Shown piece after piece: positions 22,131 through 30,740 of a DNA stretch of 36,450 bases. The stretch lies in IMG/VR virus record IMGVR_UViG_3300027987_000064, positions 1 to 36,450 of that record; one strand, written 5' to 3'. Under the pieces are notes generated by a model, which saw only the letters and a list, made by a program, of their open reading frames with translations, made no database searches and was not told the DNA's origin. The stretch is from a virus. The position numbers and the translations under genes are program-made. The first letter of the stretch is position 1, and the number at the start of each line of letters is the position of its first letter.

Positions 22131-23231
22131 ATGAGTGACGCATCCAACGCGAAGATGCTCGCGATGTATGAGGAGCAGGCGGAGGCCCCCATGTTCCTCG
22201 CGGGGCTATTCCGGAGCCCGCCTCAGAACTTTCACCGCACCGAGAAGGTCGAGATCGACATTCTTCGCGACGACGAGGACATCGCAATCGCGGTGCACGA
22301 TCTGAGCGTTGGTGCTCGTGCGAACCAAAGCACGCTGATGACCAACAAGGGGTACACCCCGCCGATCCTCGACGAGGAAGGCACGATCACGGCGTACGAT
22401 CAGATCAAGCGCCAGGCCGGTCAGGACCCGTATACGGATCCCGACTACGCCGCCAATGCGACGATACAAGCGTTCCGCTTGTTCAGCAAGTTGGAGCGCA
22501 AGATCCGCCGGACAATCGAGTTGATGGCGAGTCAGGTCTTCCAGACCGGAACCGTCACGCTCACCGACAGCGCTGGCGTTGGCATTTACACGATCGACTT
22601 CCAGGCGAAAGCGAGCCATCTCGTTCAGTGCGGCGTTACCGCCGGTTACGGCGCCGTGTGGGCCGCTGACGGAAGCACCGGCACGCCACTCGCAGACTTG
22701 GAGCTGATGGCGAAGGCGGTGCGTCGCGACGGGAAGATTCGCCCCAACAAGCTGATCTTCGGTTCGAGCGCGATGCAGAAGTTCCTTGCGAACGCTGACG
22801 TGAAGGCGAAGCTCGACAACCGCGGCATGAACCTCGGTCAGGTCGCTCCGGAGTCACGCGGCGAAGGTGCAACGTTCCAGGGTTGGGTCTGGATCGGTCA
22901 CTACCGGTTCGAAATGTGGATGTACGACGGGTTCTATCGTGATCCGGTCACCGGAAACCACACGGACTACATCAGTCCCAACAACGTCGTGATGACCGGC
23001 GACAAGGCTCGCTACGACCTGTCGTTTGGTGCGATTCCTCTGCTTCGCACGCCCGCGCAGCCAGCCATGGGCTTCCTGCCGCCGCGCATGTCGAGTAGCA
23101 AGCTCGGTCTCGACCTGAGCATCAACGCGTTCTTCACGCCAGATGGGCGCCAACTGAAACTGCAGGCAGGCACTCGCCCGCTGACCATCCCCACGGCGAT
23201 CGACACGTTCGCGCGCCTCACCGTCGCCTGA
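22131..23231 (+). CDS. Major capsid protein, lambda gpE family
   Basis: 366 residues (lambda E has 341) from ATG 22131, with AAAAGGA at 22116-22122. Recognisable segments are the N-arm 'MFLAGLFRSPPQNFHRTEKVEIDI', the E-loop region, 'KLERKIRRTIELMASQVFQTG', 'KLIFGSSAMQKFLANADVK' and 'RYDLSFGAIPLL...PAQPAMGF', in the order of the gpE family (each given in part). It forms the icosahedral shell together with the decoration protein upstream. Confidence 0.92.
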   Translation: MSDASNAKMLAMYEEQAEAPMFLAGLFRSPPQNFHRTEKVEIDILRDDEDIAIAVHDLSVGARANQSTLMTNKGYTPPILDEEGTITAYDQIKRQAGQDPYTDPDYAANATIQAFRLFSKLERKIRRTIELMASQVFQTGTVTLTDSAGVGIYTIDFQAKASHLVQCGVTAGYGAVWAADGSTGTPLADLELMAKAVRRDGKIRPNKLIFGSSAMQKFLANADVKAKLDNRGMNLGQVAPESRGEGATFQGWVWIGHYRFEMWMYDGFYRDPVTGNHTDYISPNNVVMTGDKARYDLSFGAIPLLRTPAQPAMGFLPPRMSSSKLGLDLSINAFFTPDGRQLKLQAGTRPLTIPTAIDTFARLTVA

Positions 23232-23257
23232 TTGTGGGCGGCAGGAATCGCAGGAAC

Positions 23258-23623
23258 ATGGCGAACAATCATGGCGCGCAACGGCGTGCGCAAGACGAGC
23301 CGTCGGCTGCTGAGCAGCAAGCGGCAAGCACCAAGGTCGCCGCTCAGGCGCCGGCTCCGAAGGCGACCAGGTCGAAAACGCCTGCGTCGAAACCACCCGT
23401 CATCGATGGCGCTTCGGATGGTTCGATTGGCGGCCCACCGCCGAAGGTCACCAACTTCGAGGCGCCAACTGTCGCCTTGTACGTTGGCCCCAACCGAAGC
23501 GTCACGAGCCCGCGCGGACAGCTGAACTCTGGCGACGAGGTTCGGGTTACCGACTTCGACGCAGAGACGCTCGAGAGGCTGCTGGACAAGCACGTCGTGC
23601 TTCGCGGCGCCCCAAAGGGCTGA
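23258..23623 (+). CDS. Small head protein, FI-like by position
   Basis: 121 residues if ATG 23258 is used. A GTG at 23234 is in frame, but neither start has an ideal ribosome site (AGGAA at 23243-23247 fits the ATG). The first 60 residues are Ala/Pro/Lys-rich and disordered. Residues 65-121 look like a small beta domain ('PTVALYVGPNRSVTSPRGQL', 'DEVRVTDFDAETLERLLD'). It lies where lambda has FI. No sequence family is certain. Confidence 0.5.
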   Translation: MANNHGAQRRAQDEPSAAEQQAASTKVAAQAPAPKATRSKTPASKPPVIDGASDGSIGGPPPKVTNFEAPTVALYVGPNRSVTSPRGQLNSGDEVRVTDFDAETLERLLDKHVVLRGAPKG

Positions 23624-23624
23624 G

Positions 23625-24005
23625 ATGAACTTGCTCCAACAAGCCGCCGCTGACCTCTCGACATTCATGTCGGACACGAGCGGCGGCTTTGCGAGCTCGA
23701 TCATTCTCACGAGCCCGACGGGCGCACGGGCAACGGTGACGGGATTCAAGGCCGACGTCTCGCAATCCATCGACCCGGAAACTGGTCAACTCGTGAGCGG
23801 GCGCGTCGCTTCTGCGGCGATCCCACTCACTGCGATTGACGAGGCGGGGATCGGTGAACCGGTTGGCATTGCCGATCGGGCGACGCAGCCATGGGTTGTC
23901 GAGATGCAAGACGTTCGAGGGCGCACGTGGAAATTCAAGGTCACGTCCACGCTTCCGGACCGTTTGCTCGGCGTGCTGGTTTGCCAGCTGACGCTGCTGG
24001 TGTGA
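23625..24005 (+). CDS. Head-tail connector protein (FII-like position)
   Basis: 126 residues from ATG 23625. Strand-rich ('SIILTSPTGARATVTGFKAD', 'WVVEMQDVRGRTWKFKVTSTLPDR'), with the size and gene order of lambda FII or similar head-completion proteins. The sentence-like 'PETGQLVSGRVASAAIPL' segment resembles neck proteins that bind the portal. Its role is inferred mainly from position between capsid and tail genes. Confidence 0.5.
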   Translation: MNLLQQAAADLSTFMSDTSGGFASSIILTSPTGARATVTGFKADVSQSIDPETGQLVSGRVASAAIPLTAIDEAGIGEPVGIADRATQPWVVEMQDVRGRTWKFKVTSTLPDRLLGVLVCQLTLLV

Positions 24006-24009
24006 ACAC

Positions 24010-24702
24010 GTGGCAGCGCTGATCACAGACCTGATCGACAAGCTCGATACCTTCGAGATGATCCGCGACCAAGTCGCGGCCATTCTCGCGGTCGAGTCGG
24101 TCGAGCAAGTTCGGCTCGCGGAAGCGGCGAACAAGGCGCGCCCTGAAGACTGGGAAATGCGCGTGTTCGTCGAGCGAAGCGACCCGTGGGACGTTTTCGT
24201 TTCTGGCGAAGACGAGTCAACGGTGGACGCGACGCCGATCGTCAACGTCTGGTTTGACAACTCGACGGTTGACCTATCGAAGAGCGATCTGATCGAGCGC
24301 CAGAACCACAACGGCGTCGTCAACATTGATTGCTATGGCTACGGACTGGCCAAGCAAGAAGCGAGTGGGCACCTGTCGAGTGACGAGGCTGCCGCGATGG
24401 AAGCTCAGCGTGCCGTTCGATTGGCGCGCAATATCCTGATGGCGGGGCACTACACGTACCTGGGGTTTCCGCGTGGCGCGAACCAACTGGTGGCGAACCG
24501 GTATCCTCAGTCGATCACGATGTTCCAGCCGCAGCTGGACAACAGAACGATTCAAAACGTTCAGGCGGCGCGGCTCGCGCTGCTGGTGAACTACAACGAG
24601 TACTCCCCGCAAGTGCAGGGCCAGCCCCTCGAACTGATCAGTACGCAAGTGCTGCGATCGGTGACCGGGCAGGTGCTGTTGGCGGCCGACTTCGACCACT
24701 GA
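24010..24702 (+). CDS. Putative tail terminator / tail completion protein
   Basis: 230 residues from a GTG at 24010. Features are a helical start (LITDLIDKLDTFEMIRDQVAAIL), a central beta segment ('VVNIDCYGYGLAK'), a helical 'MEAQRAVRLARNILM', and 'ARLALLVNYNEYSPQ' near the end. This order is typical of tail-completion proteins that sit before the sheath gene in Mu-like phages. It would cap the tail and join it to the head. The assignment is mainly by position. Confidence 0.55.
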   Translation: MAALITDLIDKLDTFEMIRDQVAAILAVESVEQVRLAEAANKARPEDWEMRVFVERSDPWDVFVSGEDESTVDATPIVNVWFDNSTVDLSKSDLIERQNHNGVVNIDCYGYGLAKQEASGHLSSDEAAAMEAQRAVRLARNILMAGHYTYLGFPRGANQLVANRYPQSITMFQPQLDNRTIQNVQAARLALLVNYNEYSPQVQGQPLELISTQVLRSVTGQVLLAADFDH

Positions 24703-24715
24703 AAACGGAGCAAAT

Positions 24716-26206
24716 ATGAGCATCGACGCGACCGCGGTTGCCCGCGTGACGGGCATCACTACGCAATTTTTGGACCTGCGCGGAGCATCGGTCCGGTACC
24801 TGCCGCAACGAATCGCACTGGTTGGGCAGGGCTCGACAGCCGCGACGTTCGCGACCACGAAGGCGCAGGTCACGAGCGCGGCCGAAGTGGGTGCGGCGTA
24901 CGGGTACGGCAGCCAGCTGCATCTTGCTGCGCGTGAACTGATGCCAGTGAACGGCGACGGCGTCGGATCCATCCCTGTCACCGTGTACCCGCTCGACGAC
25001 CATGCTTCTGGCGTTGCAGCCGCGGGAGACATCACGCCGTCTGGCACCGCGACCGCCGACGGGACCTACTACATTCGAATCGGTGGAATCCTGAGCGGAG
25101 CGTTCTCCATCCCGGCGGGAGCCATCGCGGGGCAACTCGCCACCGTGCTCGATGCCATGGCGGCAGCTTGCGCGAGCATTCTGCACTTCCCGTTCACCGC
25201 GGCGAACAACGCCGACACCGACCTGGCTCTGACGTGCAAGTGGAAGGGAACGACCGGCAACGGGATTCTCGTCGAGGTCATCGGGCCATCTGTTGGTGTC
25301 ACGTTCACGATCACGCAACCGGTAAACGGCGCAACCAATCCCGACGTGGATCCAGCGCTCAACCAGGTTGGCAACGTCTGGGAGACGTTGGTGCTGAACT
25401 GCGGCGACATCGCCGACACGACGACGCTCAACAAGTACCAGACGTGGGGCGAAGGCCGCTGGGGCACGTTGGTGCGCAAGCCAGCAGTGGTCTTCACCGG
25501 CAACACCGATGCGACGCTTTCGAGCGCGACGGCCGTCAGTGACGCTCGCCCGACGGACCGCATCAACTCGCAGCTCGTGGGCGTTGGGTCACCCAACCTG
25601 CCCTGCGTGGTCGCTGCGCGCCAGCTCGTGCGCATCGCCAAGCTCGCGCAAAACAACCCCCCAACCGACTACGGCAGCCAACAGGCAACCGGACTCATCC
25701 CGGGAACCGACGGCGAGCAGTGGACTTGGGTGCAGCGCGACGCGGCCGTAAAGGCTGGTAGTTCGACGATCGAGGTGAAGGACGGCGTCATCAACATCAG
25801 CGACGTTGTGACCTTCTACAAGCCGACCGGCGAAGACCCCCCCGCGTACCGGTACGTGGTCGATATCGTGAAGCTGCAGAACATCATCTACAACCTCGAT
25901 CTCGAGTTCGCATCCCCCAACTGGGACGGCATGATCCTGATCCCGAACGACCAGGCGACGACCAACCCGAACGCTCGCAAGCCGAAGGATGTGGTCGCGG
26001 CGATTGCTGGGATCCTCGATGCGTTGGGCCTCGACGCCTTCATTTCAGACCCGAAGACGGCGAAGAAAAACACATCTGCAGTGATCAACGCCCAGAACCC
26101 GAAGCGCTGCGACGCGAGCACGAAGGTGCAGTTGTCGGGGAACGTGAACATCATCGATGTGACGCTGAACTTCGGTTTCTACTTCGGCGGGGCTGCCGCG
26201 GCGTAA
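24716..26206 (+). CDS. Tail sheath protein, Mu gpL-like
   Basis: 496 residues (Mu L has 495) from ATG 24716. The order is 'RYLPQRIALVGQGS', 'AAYGYGSQLHLAAR', a variable beta domain, 'LNKYQTWGEGRWGTLV', 'RLVRIAKLA'-type helices and a C-terminal 'NIIDVTLNFGFYFGG', all of which fit Mu-type sheaths. It makes this a contractile-tailed phage. The sheath shortens on infection to drive the tube through the cell envelope. Confidence 0.9.
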   Translation: MSIDATAVARVTGITTQFLDLRGASVRYLPQRIALVGQGSTAATFATTKAQVTSAAEVGAAYGYGSQLHLAARELMPVNGDGVGSIPVTVYPLDDHASGVAAAGDITPSGTATADGTYYIRIGGILSGAFSIPAGAIAGQLATVLDAMAAACASILHFPFTAANNADTDLALTCKWKGTTGNGILVEVIGPSVGVTFTITQPVNGATNPDVDPALNQVGNVWETLVLNCGDIADTTTLNKYQTWGEGRWGTLVRKPAVVFTGNTDATLSSATAVSDARPTDRINSQLVGVGSPNLPCVVAARQLVRIAKLAQNNPPTDYGSQQATGLIPGTDGEQWTWVQRDAAVKAGSSTIEVKDGVINISDVVTFYKPTGEDPPAYRYVVDIVKLQNIIYNLDLEFASPNWDGMILIPNDQATTNPNARKPKDVVAAIAGILDALGLDAFISDPKTAKKNTSAVINAQNPKRCDASTKVQLSGNVNIIDVTLNFGFYFGGAAAA

Positions 26207-26311
26207 CGAGAGCCGACCAAACAACAACATCAGAATCGTGACGGGGCAACGGCGCCAGCTGTTGCACGCGAGGCATTCGTGCGCCCCGACCAACAGAAAA
26301 GGACCCACGCA

Positions 26312-26695
26312 ATGGCATCAATTGGCGGCCCCGTACAGGAGTGCTCCATCAAGGGGCGACTGTTCTCTCCCGCGGCTGACGGAGAGGTCAGCATCAAGTC
26401 CGGCGGATTCGAAAACGCCGTCGAGCCCAACGGCGACGCGACCGTGCGAATCGTCAAGTCGCGAGTGCCGTGGATGGCGAAGGGGCTCAACCTAGCGATC
26501 GACCACAACCGAGCCGACATGGAGTTCCTCCAGGGGATCGCCGACGGCATGGAGCAGGTCACGATCGCGATCACGCTTGTCGACGGCACCGTGTTCCAGG
26601 GCAAGGGCACGATCAACGGCGAGCTGGACCTCAACACTGCCAAGGCGACCTGCCCGGTCGAGTTGTCTGGCGGCGGGAAGATGGAGCAGCAATGA
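26312..26695 (+). CDS. Tail tube protein, Mu gpM-like
   Basis: 127 residues from ATG 26312, with AAGGA at 26298-26302. An upstream in-frame ATG at 26279 lacks a good site. The sequence 'LFSPAADGEVSIKSGGFENAVEPNGDATVRIVKSRVPW' (in part) and 'GKGTINGELDLNTAKATCPVELSGGGK' match the Mu M tube family in length and order. It lies directly after the sheath, as in Mu. Its stop overlaps the next start (ATGA). Confidence 0.82.
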   Translation: MASIGGPVQECSIKGRLFSPAADGEVSIKSGGFENAVEPNGDATVRIVKSRVPWMAKGLNLAIDHNRADMEFLQGIADGMEQVTIAITLVDGTVFQGKGTINGELDLNTAKATCPVELSGGGKMEQQ

Positions 26696-27102
26696 GCGTT
26701 GAAATCTCGCAAGAGATGGCGGACGACGAGTTCGATCGTTGGGCTGTGGCCATGGGCCTCGACGGCAAGCTCGACCCCACCGACATGGACATGGAGGACA
26801 AGAAGTCTCTCTTCGAGTCCAAGCGCGTCATCACCGCGGCGATTCGCTGCGGGACGTTGACTGTCGATGATGAAGGTCGGTTCGTCTACGATCCGAAGCT
26901 GAGCGGCGGAGAGCCAATCGTATTCAACGAGCCAACCGGCGCCGACCTGATGGCAATGGATCGTGCGCGCGCTGGTCATTCCGTGTCGAAGATGTTCAAG
27001 ACGCTTTCAGGAATGACGCAACAGCCTGAGGTGCGGTTCTCGAAGATGAAGGGGCGTGACATTTCGGTCTGCCAGGCGATCTTCGCGCTTTTTTTGGGCT
27101 GA
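26692..27102 (+). CDS. Tail assembly chaperone, short form (Mu gp41-like)
   Basis: 136 residues from ATG 26692, ending at TGA 27100-27102 right after a T7 run. It is acidic at the start (MADDEFDRWAVAMG... MDMEDKKSLFES) and helical after that. Position between tube and tape measure is the hallmark of the tail assembly chaperone that coats the tape measure during tube assembly. The last codons carry the slippery sequence T TTT TTG, and the -1 frame continues to 27335. Confidence 0.8.
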   Translation: MSVEISQEMADDEFDRWAVAMGLDGKLDPTDMDMEDKKSLFESKRVITAAIRCGTLTVDDEGRFVYDPKLSGGEPIVFNEPTGADLMAMDRARAGHSVSKMFKTLSGMTQQPEVRFSKMKGRDISVCQAIFALFLG

Positions 27103-27335
27103 AGTCGACGCACCTGTTGGTCATTCGCGGAGCCGACGGCGAACTGCCGCGTGACCGAGAGACTGGCGTCGAAACACACACGCTCCCTGTAGTGCTGGGC
27201 ACCATGATGGCCCAGATTTGCATGGACTACTCCGGGTTACCGGACGTTCGAACGCTCACCATGAGCGACATCGTCTGGTTCTACGACGGGCTACGCGCCG
27301 GACTGAAACGCGCAACGAAGCCGAAAGACGACTGA
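26692..27335 (+). CDS. Tail assembly chaperone, -1 frameshifted long form
   Basis: A -1 shift at T TTT TTG (27090-27096) moves ribosomes from the frame of the short form into the frame that is open from there to TGA 27333-27335. The fused product would have about 214 residues, adding 'GLKSTHLLVIRGADG' and a C-terminal part ending RATKPKDD. The extension has no good start of its own (only a TTG at 27117). A minor frameshifted product at this locus is a conserved strategy from lambda G/GT to Mu 41. The efficiency cannot be read from sequence. Confidence 0.75.
27090..27096 (+). promoter_or_regulatory. Programmed -1 frameshift site
   Basis: The heptamer T TTT TTG is in register with the zero frame (ctt ttt ttg ggc tga), one codon before the stop of the short chaperone. 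Both tRNAs can re-pair after slipping one base. No strong downstream pseudoknot is obvious by eye. Confidence 0.75.
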
Positions 27336-27336
27336 C

Positions 27337-29379
27337 GTGGCTGGGCGATTCTCCATCGAAGCAATCTTCAAGGCGACGGACCGCTTCACGCGCCCGATCG
27401 CAAAGATGGAGAGTCGCTTGGACAGGTTCGCGCGGCGCGGCCTGCGTGGACTGTCCGCCATGGACAAGTACGCCAGCAAGTTGTCGAGCGGAATGAAGAC
27501 GCTCGGCTCAGCGCTCGCCGCTGCTGCAGTTCCCGCCGGGCTGCTCGCCTACAACATCGGCAAGACTGGAGCCGACTTCGAGCAGGCGATCACCAACGTC
27601 GGCGCCGTCGGTCTGCAGACGCGAGACCAGATCGCGAGTCTGGAAAAGAAGGCACTCGACCTGGGTGCCACGACGCAGTTCACAGCGACGCAAGCAGCCG
27701 AGGCCATGGAGATCATGGCGCGCGCAGGCTTCAAGAACGAGGAGATCCTTTCCGGTGTTGGCGGCGTGCTAGACGCTGCGGCCGCCTCCGGTCTGGAGAT
27801 GGCCGAGGTCGCCAATCACGTCTCGAACGTGCTCAAGGGCATGGGGCTGCAGGCCACCGACGCCGCGCGCGTCGCGGACGTGTTGGCGCTGGCGTCGTCG
27901 CGAACGAACAGTTCGATCGGCTCGCTTGGTGAGTCGATGAAGAACTTGGCGCCCGTTGCGCGCCAGCTGAACGTCCCGCTCGAGCAAGCCGTCGCATCCG
28001 TGGCGCTGCTGCAGGACGTCGGCCTCGACGCTTCGGAAGCGGGCACCGCTACGGCGACGATGCTGACGAAGCTGACGAAGCCGATCCCCGAGGTCGCCAA
28101 GCGCATGAAGCAGCTTGGGATCGCGTTCAAGGATTCGGCCGGCAACGCGCTTCCGCTTCCGCAGATTCTGGGCCAGTTCGACAAGGCCGCGAAGAAGTCG
28201 GGCGGCAACATGGAGGTCGTCGCGTTCTTCGCCGACCTCGTGGGTCTGCGCGGTCAAAAGGCAGCGCTGAACCTGAAGGACATGTTCACTTCGGGCAAGC
28301 TGAGCACGCTGGTCGACGAGCTTGAAAAAGCCGAGGGGTCCGCAAAAAAGATGGCTGCACTGCGGCTTGACTCGTTCCAAGGGGATCTCACGCTACTTGG
28401 TTCGGCAGTCGATGCGGTGAAGATCAAACTATACAACCTGGAAGCTAGTCCACTGCGTGACGTTGCAAAAGCTATCACTAGCTGGGTATCAGAGAACCAA
28501 GAAGGAATAGTGTCAGGGGCTAACAATGCGCTATCGGGACTCAAGGAGTTCGGTTCATTGGTAGCAAAAAGCTTCAATGATGCACTGAAGCCAGCAAAGG
28601 AAGCGTTGTCCGGTATCTTTGATTCGTGGGGTTCGGACGATACTGAGTTCGTGAAAGGAATGCTTGTATCGTTTGCGCAGAACCTTGGGAAGATAGCCGC
28701 ATTTGGGCTGATGGCAGCTGGCGCATTTACGGTGCTTGCCGGTGGCGTCTTCGCGGCGGGAAATGCGATTGTAACTGGGCTGTTTGCTGTTCTGGACGAC
28801 GGGATAGCGCTGATCGGGGATAGCATTCTCGCGTTTGACAATTGGTGGGCGAAGGTGAAGGCATATTTTGGTGAGTTGCCTGGCCGCATGCGCGACTTTG
28901 GAAGAGATGTCGTGCGCGGGCTCGTTGACGGAATCAAGTCTCTCGCGGACGCTCCACTGGATGCGATCAAGTCGGTTGGCACCGGCGCCCTGAATGCATT
29001 CAAAGAAGCGATGGGAATCCGCTCGCCATCAGTTGAGATGTCGAAGCTTGGAAAGCTAAGCGCTATGGGCTTGGAGCGAGGGATCTTGTCTGGTGTGCCT
29101 GGCATCACGAAGGCGACTGCCGCCATGTATGATGCGGTTGGGTCGCTGAACATCGGTGGTCGTTTCGCTGACAACGACGACGCGGAACGGTCGCCGGCTT
29201 CAGTGTTTGTGGTTTCGCAAAAGCCCGAACTGTCGAGCTCGGTTAGCACCAGGAACGAGAGCGTATCCAAGGAGCAAGTCGAGGTAGTGATCAAAGACGA
29301 GCGAGGAGGAGTAGAACTGCGCAGATCACGTCGAGGGCAAAGCGGTCTAAGGCTTGTGCATTCCGGCGCTGACTACTGA
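27337..29379 (+). CDS. Tail tape measure protein
   Basis: 680 residues from GTG 27337. After a basic N-terminal helix comes a TP901-type core (about residues 65-260: 'DFEQAITNVGAVG', 'AAEAMEIMARAGF', 'LNVPLEQAVASVALLQDVG'). A membrane-like hydrophobic stretch (LGKIAAFGLMAAGAFTVLAGG) lies near residue 460, and the C-terminus has the familiar 'AFKEAMGIRSPSVEMSKLG'. At about 0.15 nm per residue the tail would be near 100 nm. Base composition falls sharply after about 28380 (48% G+C by count at 28441-28620 against 68% at 27961-28080), so the C-terminal half is a recent exchange. Confidence 0.92.
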   Translation: MAGRFSIEAIFKATDRFTRPIAKMESRLDRFARRGLRGLSAMDKYASKLSSGMKTLGSALAAAAVPAGLLAYNIGKTGADFEQAITNVGAVGLQTRDQIASLEKKALDLGATTQFTATQAAEAMEIMARAGFKNEEILSGVGGVLDAAAASGLEMAEVANHVSNVLKGMGLQATDAARVADVLALASSRTNSSIGSLGESMKNLAPVARQLNVPLEQAVASVALLQDVGLDASEAGTATATMLTKLTKPIPEVAKRMKQLGIAFKDSAGNALPLPQILGQFDKAAKKSGGNMEVVAFFADLVGLRGQKAALNLKDMFTSGKLSTLVDELEKAEGSAKKMAALRLDSFQGDLTLLGSAVDAVKIKLYNLEASPLRDVAKAITSWVSENQEGIVSGANNALSGLKEFGSLVAKSFNDALKPAKEALSGIFDSWGSDDTEFVKGMLVSFAQNLGKIAAFGLMAAGAFTVLAGGVFAAGNAIVTGLFAVLDDGIALIGDSILAFDNWWAKVKAYFGELPGRMRDFGRDVVRGLVDGIKSLADAPLDAIKSVGTGALNAFKEAMGIRSPSVEMSKLGKLSAMGLERGILSGVPGITKATAAMYDAVGSLNIGGRFADNDDAERSPASVFVVSQKPELSSSVSTRNESVSKEQVEVVIKDERGGVELRRSRRGQSGLRLVHSGADY

Positions 29380-30740
29380 TGGCAAACGCTATCCCACCCG
29401 GCGTCGCGGACGCGATTGGGCTCCTGGGCGGCGCAGAGCGCGAGACGTGGGAGGACCGGCTATTCGAGGCGGCGTACGAGTCCCCAAGCGGAACGCGCAT
29501 CAGGTTCGCCTACGAAGAAGTTCGGCGCGGATTCACGCTGCGGGGAACGCCATTCGAGTTCGCCGGCATCAACAACGCCTACGTGCAGAAGCGTGGCTAC
29601 GGCTCGCGTCAGTACCCCATGCGCGTGTTTTTCTGGGGGACTGACCACGACCGGATCGCCACCGCGTTCGAAGCGGCGTTGCTCGAAGACGGCGTCGGTC
29701 GTCTCGAACACCCGATGTACGGACCGGTCGACGTCACCCCGCTCGGTGAGGTGACGCGCCGTGAAGACCTGAAGGGTGCAGCAAACCAGAGCGTGGTCGA
29801 GGTCACGTTCTGGACGACGACTGGCGTCGTTTACCCGCGCGCGACCACCAACGCGAAGAGCGAGATCGAGGCAGCGCTTGCGCACTTCGATCTGGCAGCT
29901 GCGCAGCAGTTCCGCGACCAGATGGACCTTTCGACGGCGTCACTGCGAGCCAACTCGAAGGCGACGATCAAGAGCTTTCTGCGCGATGTGAGCGCAGCGT
30001 TGCAGAACGCATCCGACAGCGTGGCGGAGATTCGTCGCGAGGTCGCAGACATCCAGGACAGCATCAACCTGGGGCTCGACGTGCTCGTGGGGCAGCCGCT
30101 GCAGTTGGCCCAGCAGATCGTCAACCTCGTTCGCGCCCCGGCGCGCGCGACGCTCGGGTTCGAGTCGAGGCTTGCGGGCTACCAGGACTTGGCGGCGCGC
30201 ATTCGGGCATCGGCTGCCGGCGCCCCAGCGGAGGCGCTTGCTGCGGGTGCGGCGCTCACGTTCCGGACGGCATCTGTCGCGAACGACTTCCTGATTGGCG
30301 ACCTGTACGCGATGGCTGCGGTTTCCGGTTCAGTCGAGACCACGATTCGCACCGAGTTCAAAACGCGCCGTGAGGCGCTGCTCGCGGCAGACGAAGTGCT
30401 GTCCCAGTACGATGATCTGACAGCGTGGCGGGACCAGGGGTTCACTGACCTGCAGGCTCTCGACTTCACTCCGTCGCAGGTCGACACCGGAGGGGCCATC
30501 CAAGGGCTATCCGCCGCCGTGAACGCCACGGCTGGCTTGCTCGTCCAGGCGAGCTTCTCTCTGTCCCCCGAGATTCGCGTCGTGCTCGACCGCCCGCGAA
30601 CCATCATCGACCTCGCCGCGGAGCTGTACGGCTCAGTCGACGACGCCCTCGACACACTGATCGAGAACAACAACCTGACCGGCGATCAGATCTTGGAGCT
30701 GCCGCGTGGCGCTGTCGTTGTCTACTACCCGCGGACGTGA
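29379..30740 (+). CDS. DNA circularisation / tail protein, Mu gpN-like, with C-terminal LysM-like motif
   Basis: 453 residues from ATG 29379, overlapping the tape measure stop by one base. The N-terminal segment 'WEDRLFEAAYESPSGTRIRFAYEEV' (in part) and 'AYVQKRGYGSRQYPMRVFFWG' are typical of the DNA-circulation N domain of Mu N. The last 45 residues ('AAELYGSVDDALDTLIENNN...LELPRGAVVVYY') look like a LysM-type fold. Mu N lies at the tail tip and is injected or acts at baseplate assembly. The next gene starts 35 bases before its end. Confidence 0.85.
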   Translation: MANAIPPGVADAIGLLGGAERETWEDRLFEAAYESPSGTRIRFAYEEVRRGFTLRGTPFEFAGINNAYVQKRGYGSRQYPMRVFFWGTDHDRIATAFEAALLEDGVGRLEHPMYGPVDVTPLGEVTRREDLKGAANQSVVEVTFWTTTGVVYPRATTNAKSEIEAALAHFDLAAAQQFRDQMDLSTASLRANSKATIKSFLRDVSAALQNASDSVAEIRREVADIQDSINLGLDVLVGQPLQLAQQIVNLVRAPARATLGFESRLAGYQDLAARIRASAAGAPAEALAAGAALTFRTASVANDFLIGDLYAMAAVSGSVETTIRTEFKTRREALLAADEVLSQYDDLTAWRDQGFTDLQALDFTPSQVDTGGAIQGLSAAVNATAGLLVQASFSLSPEIRVVLDRPRTIIDLAAELYGSVDDALDTLIENNNLTGDQILELPRGAVVVYYPRT

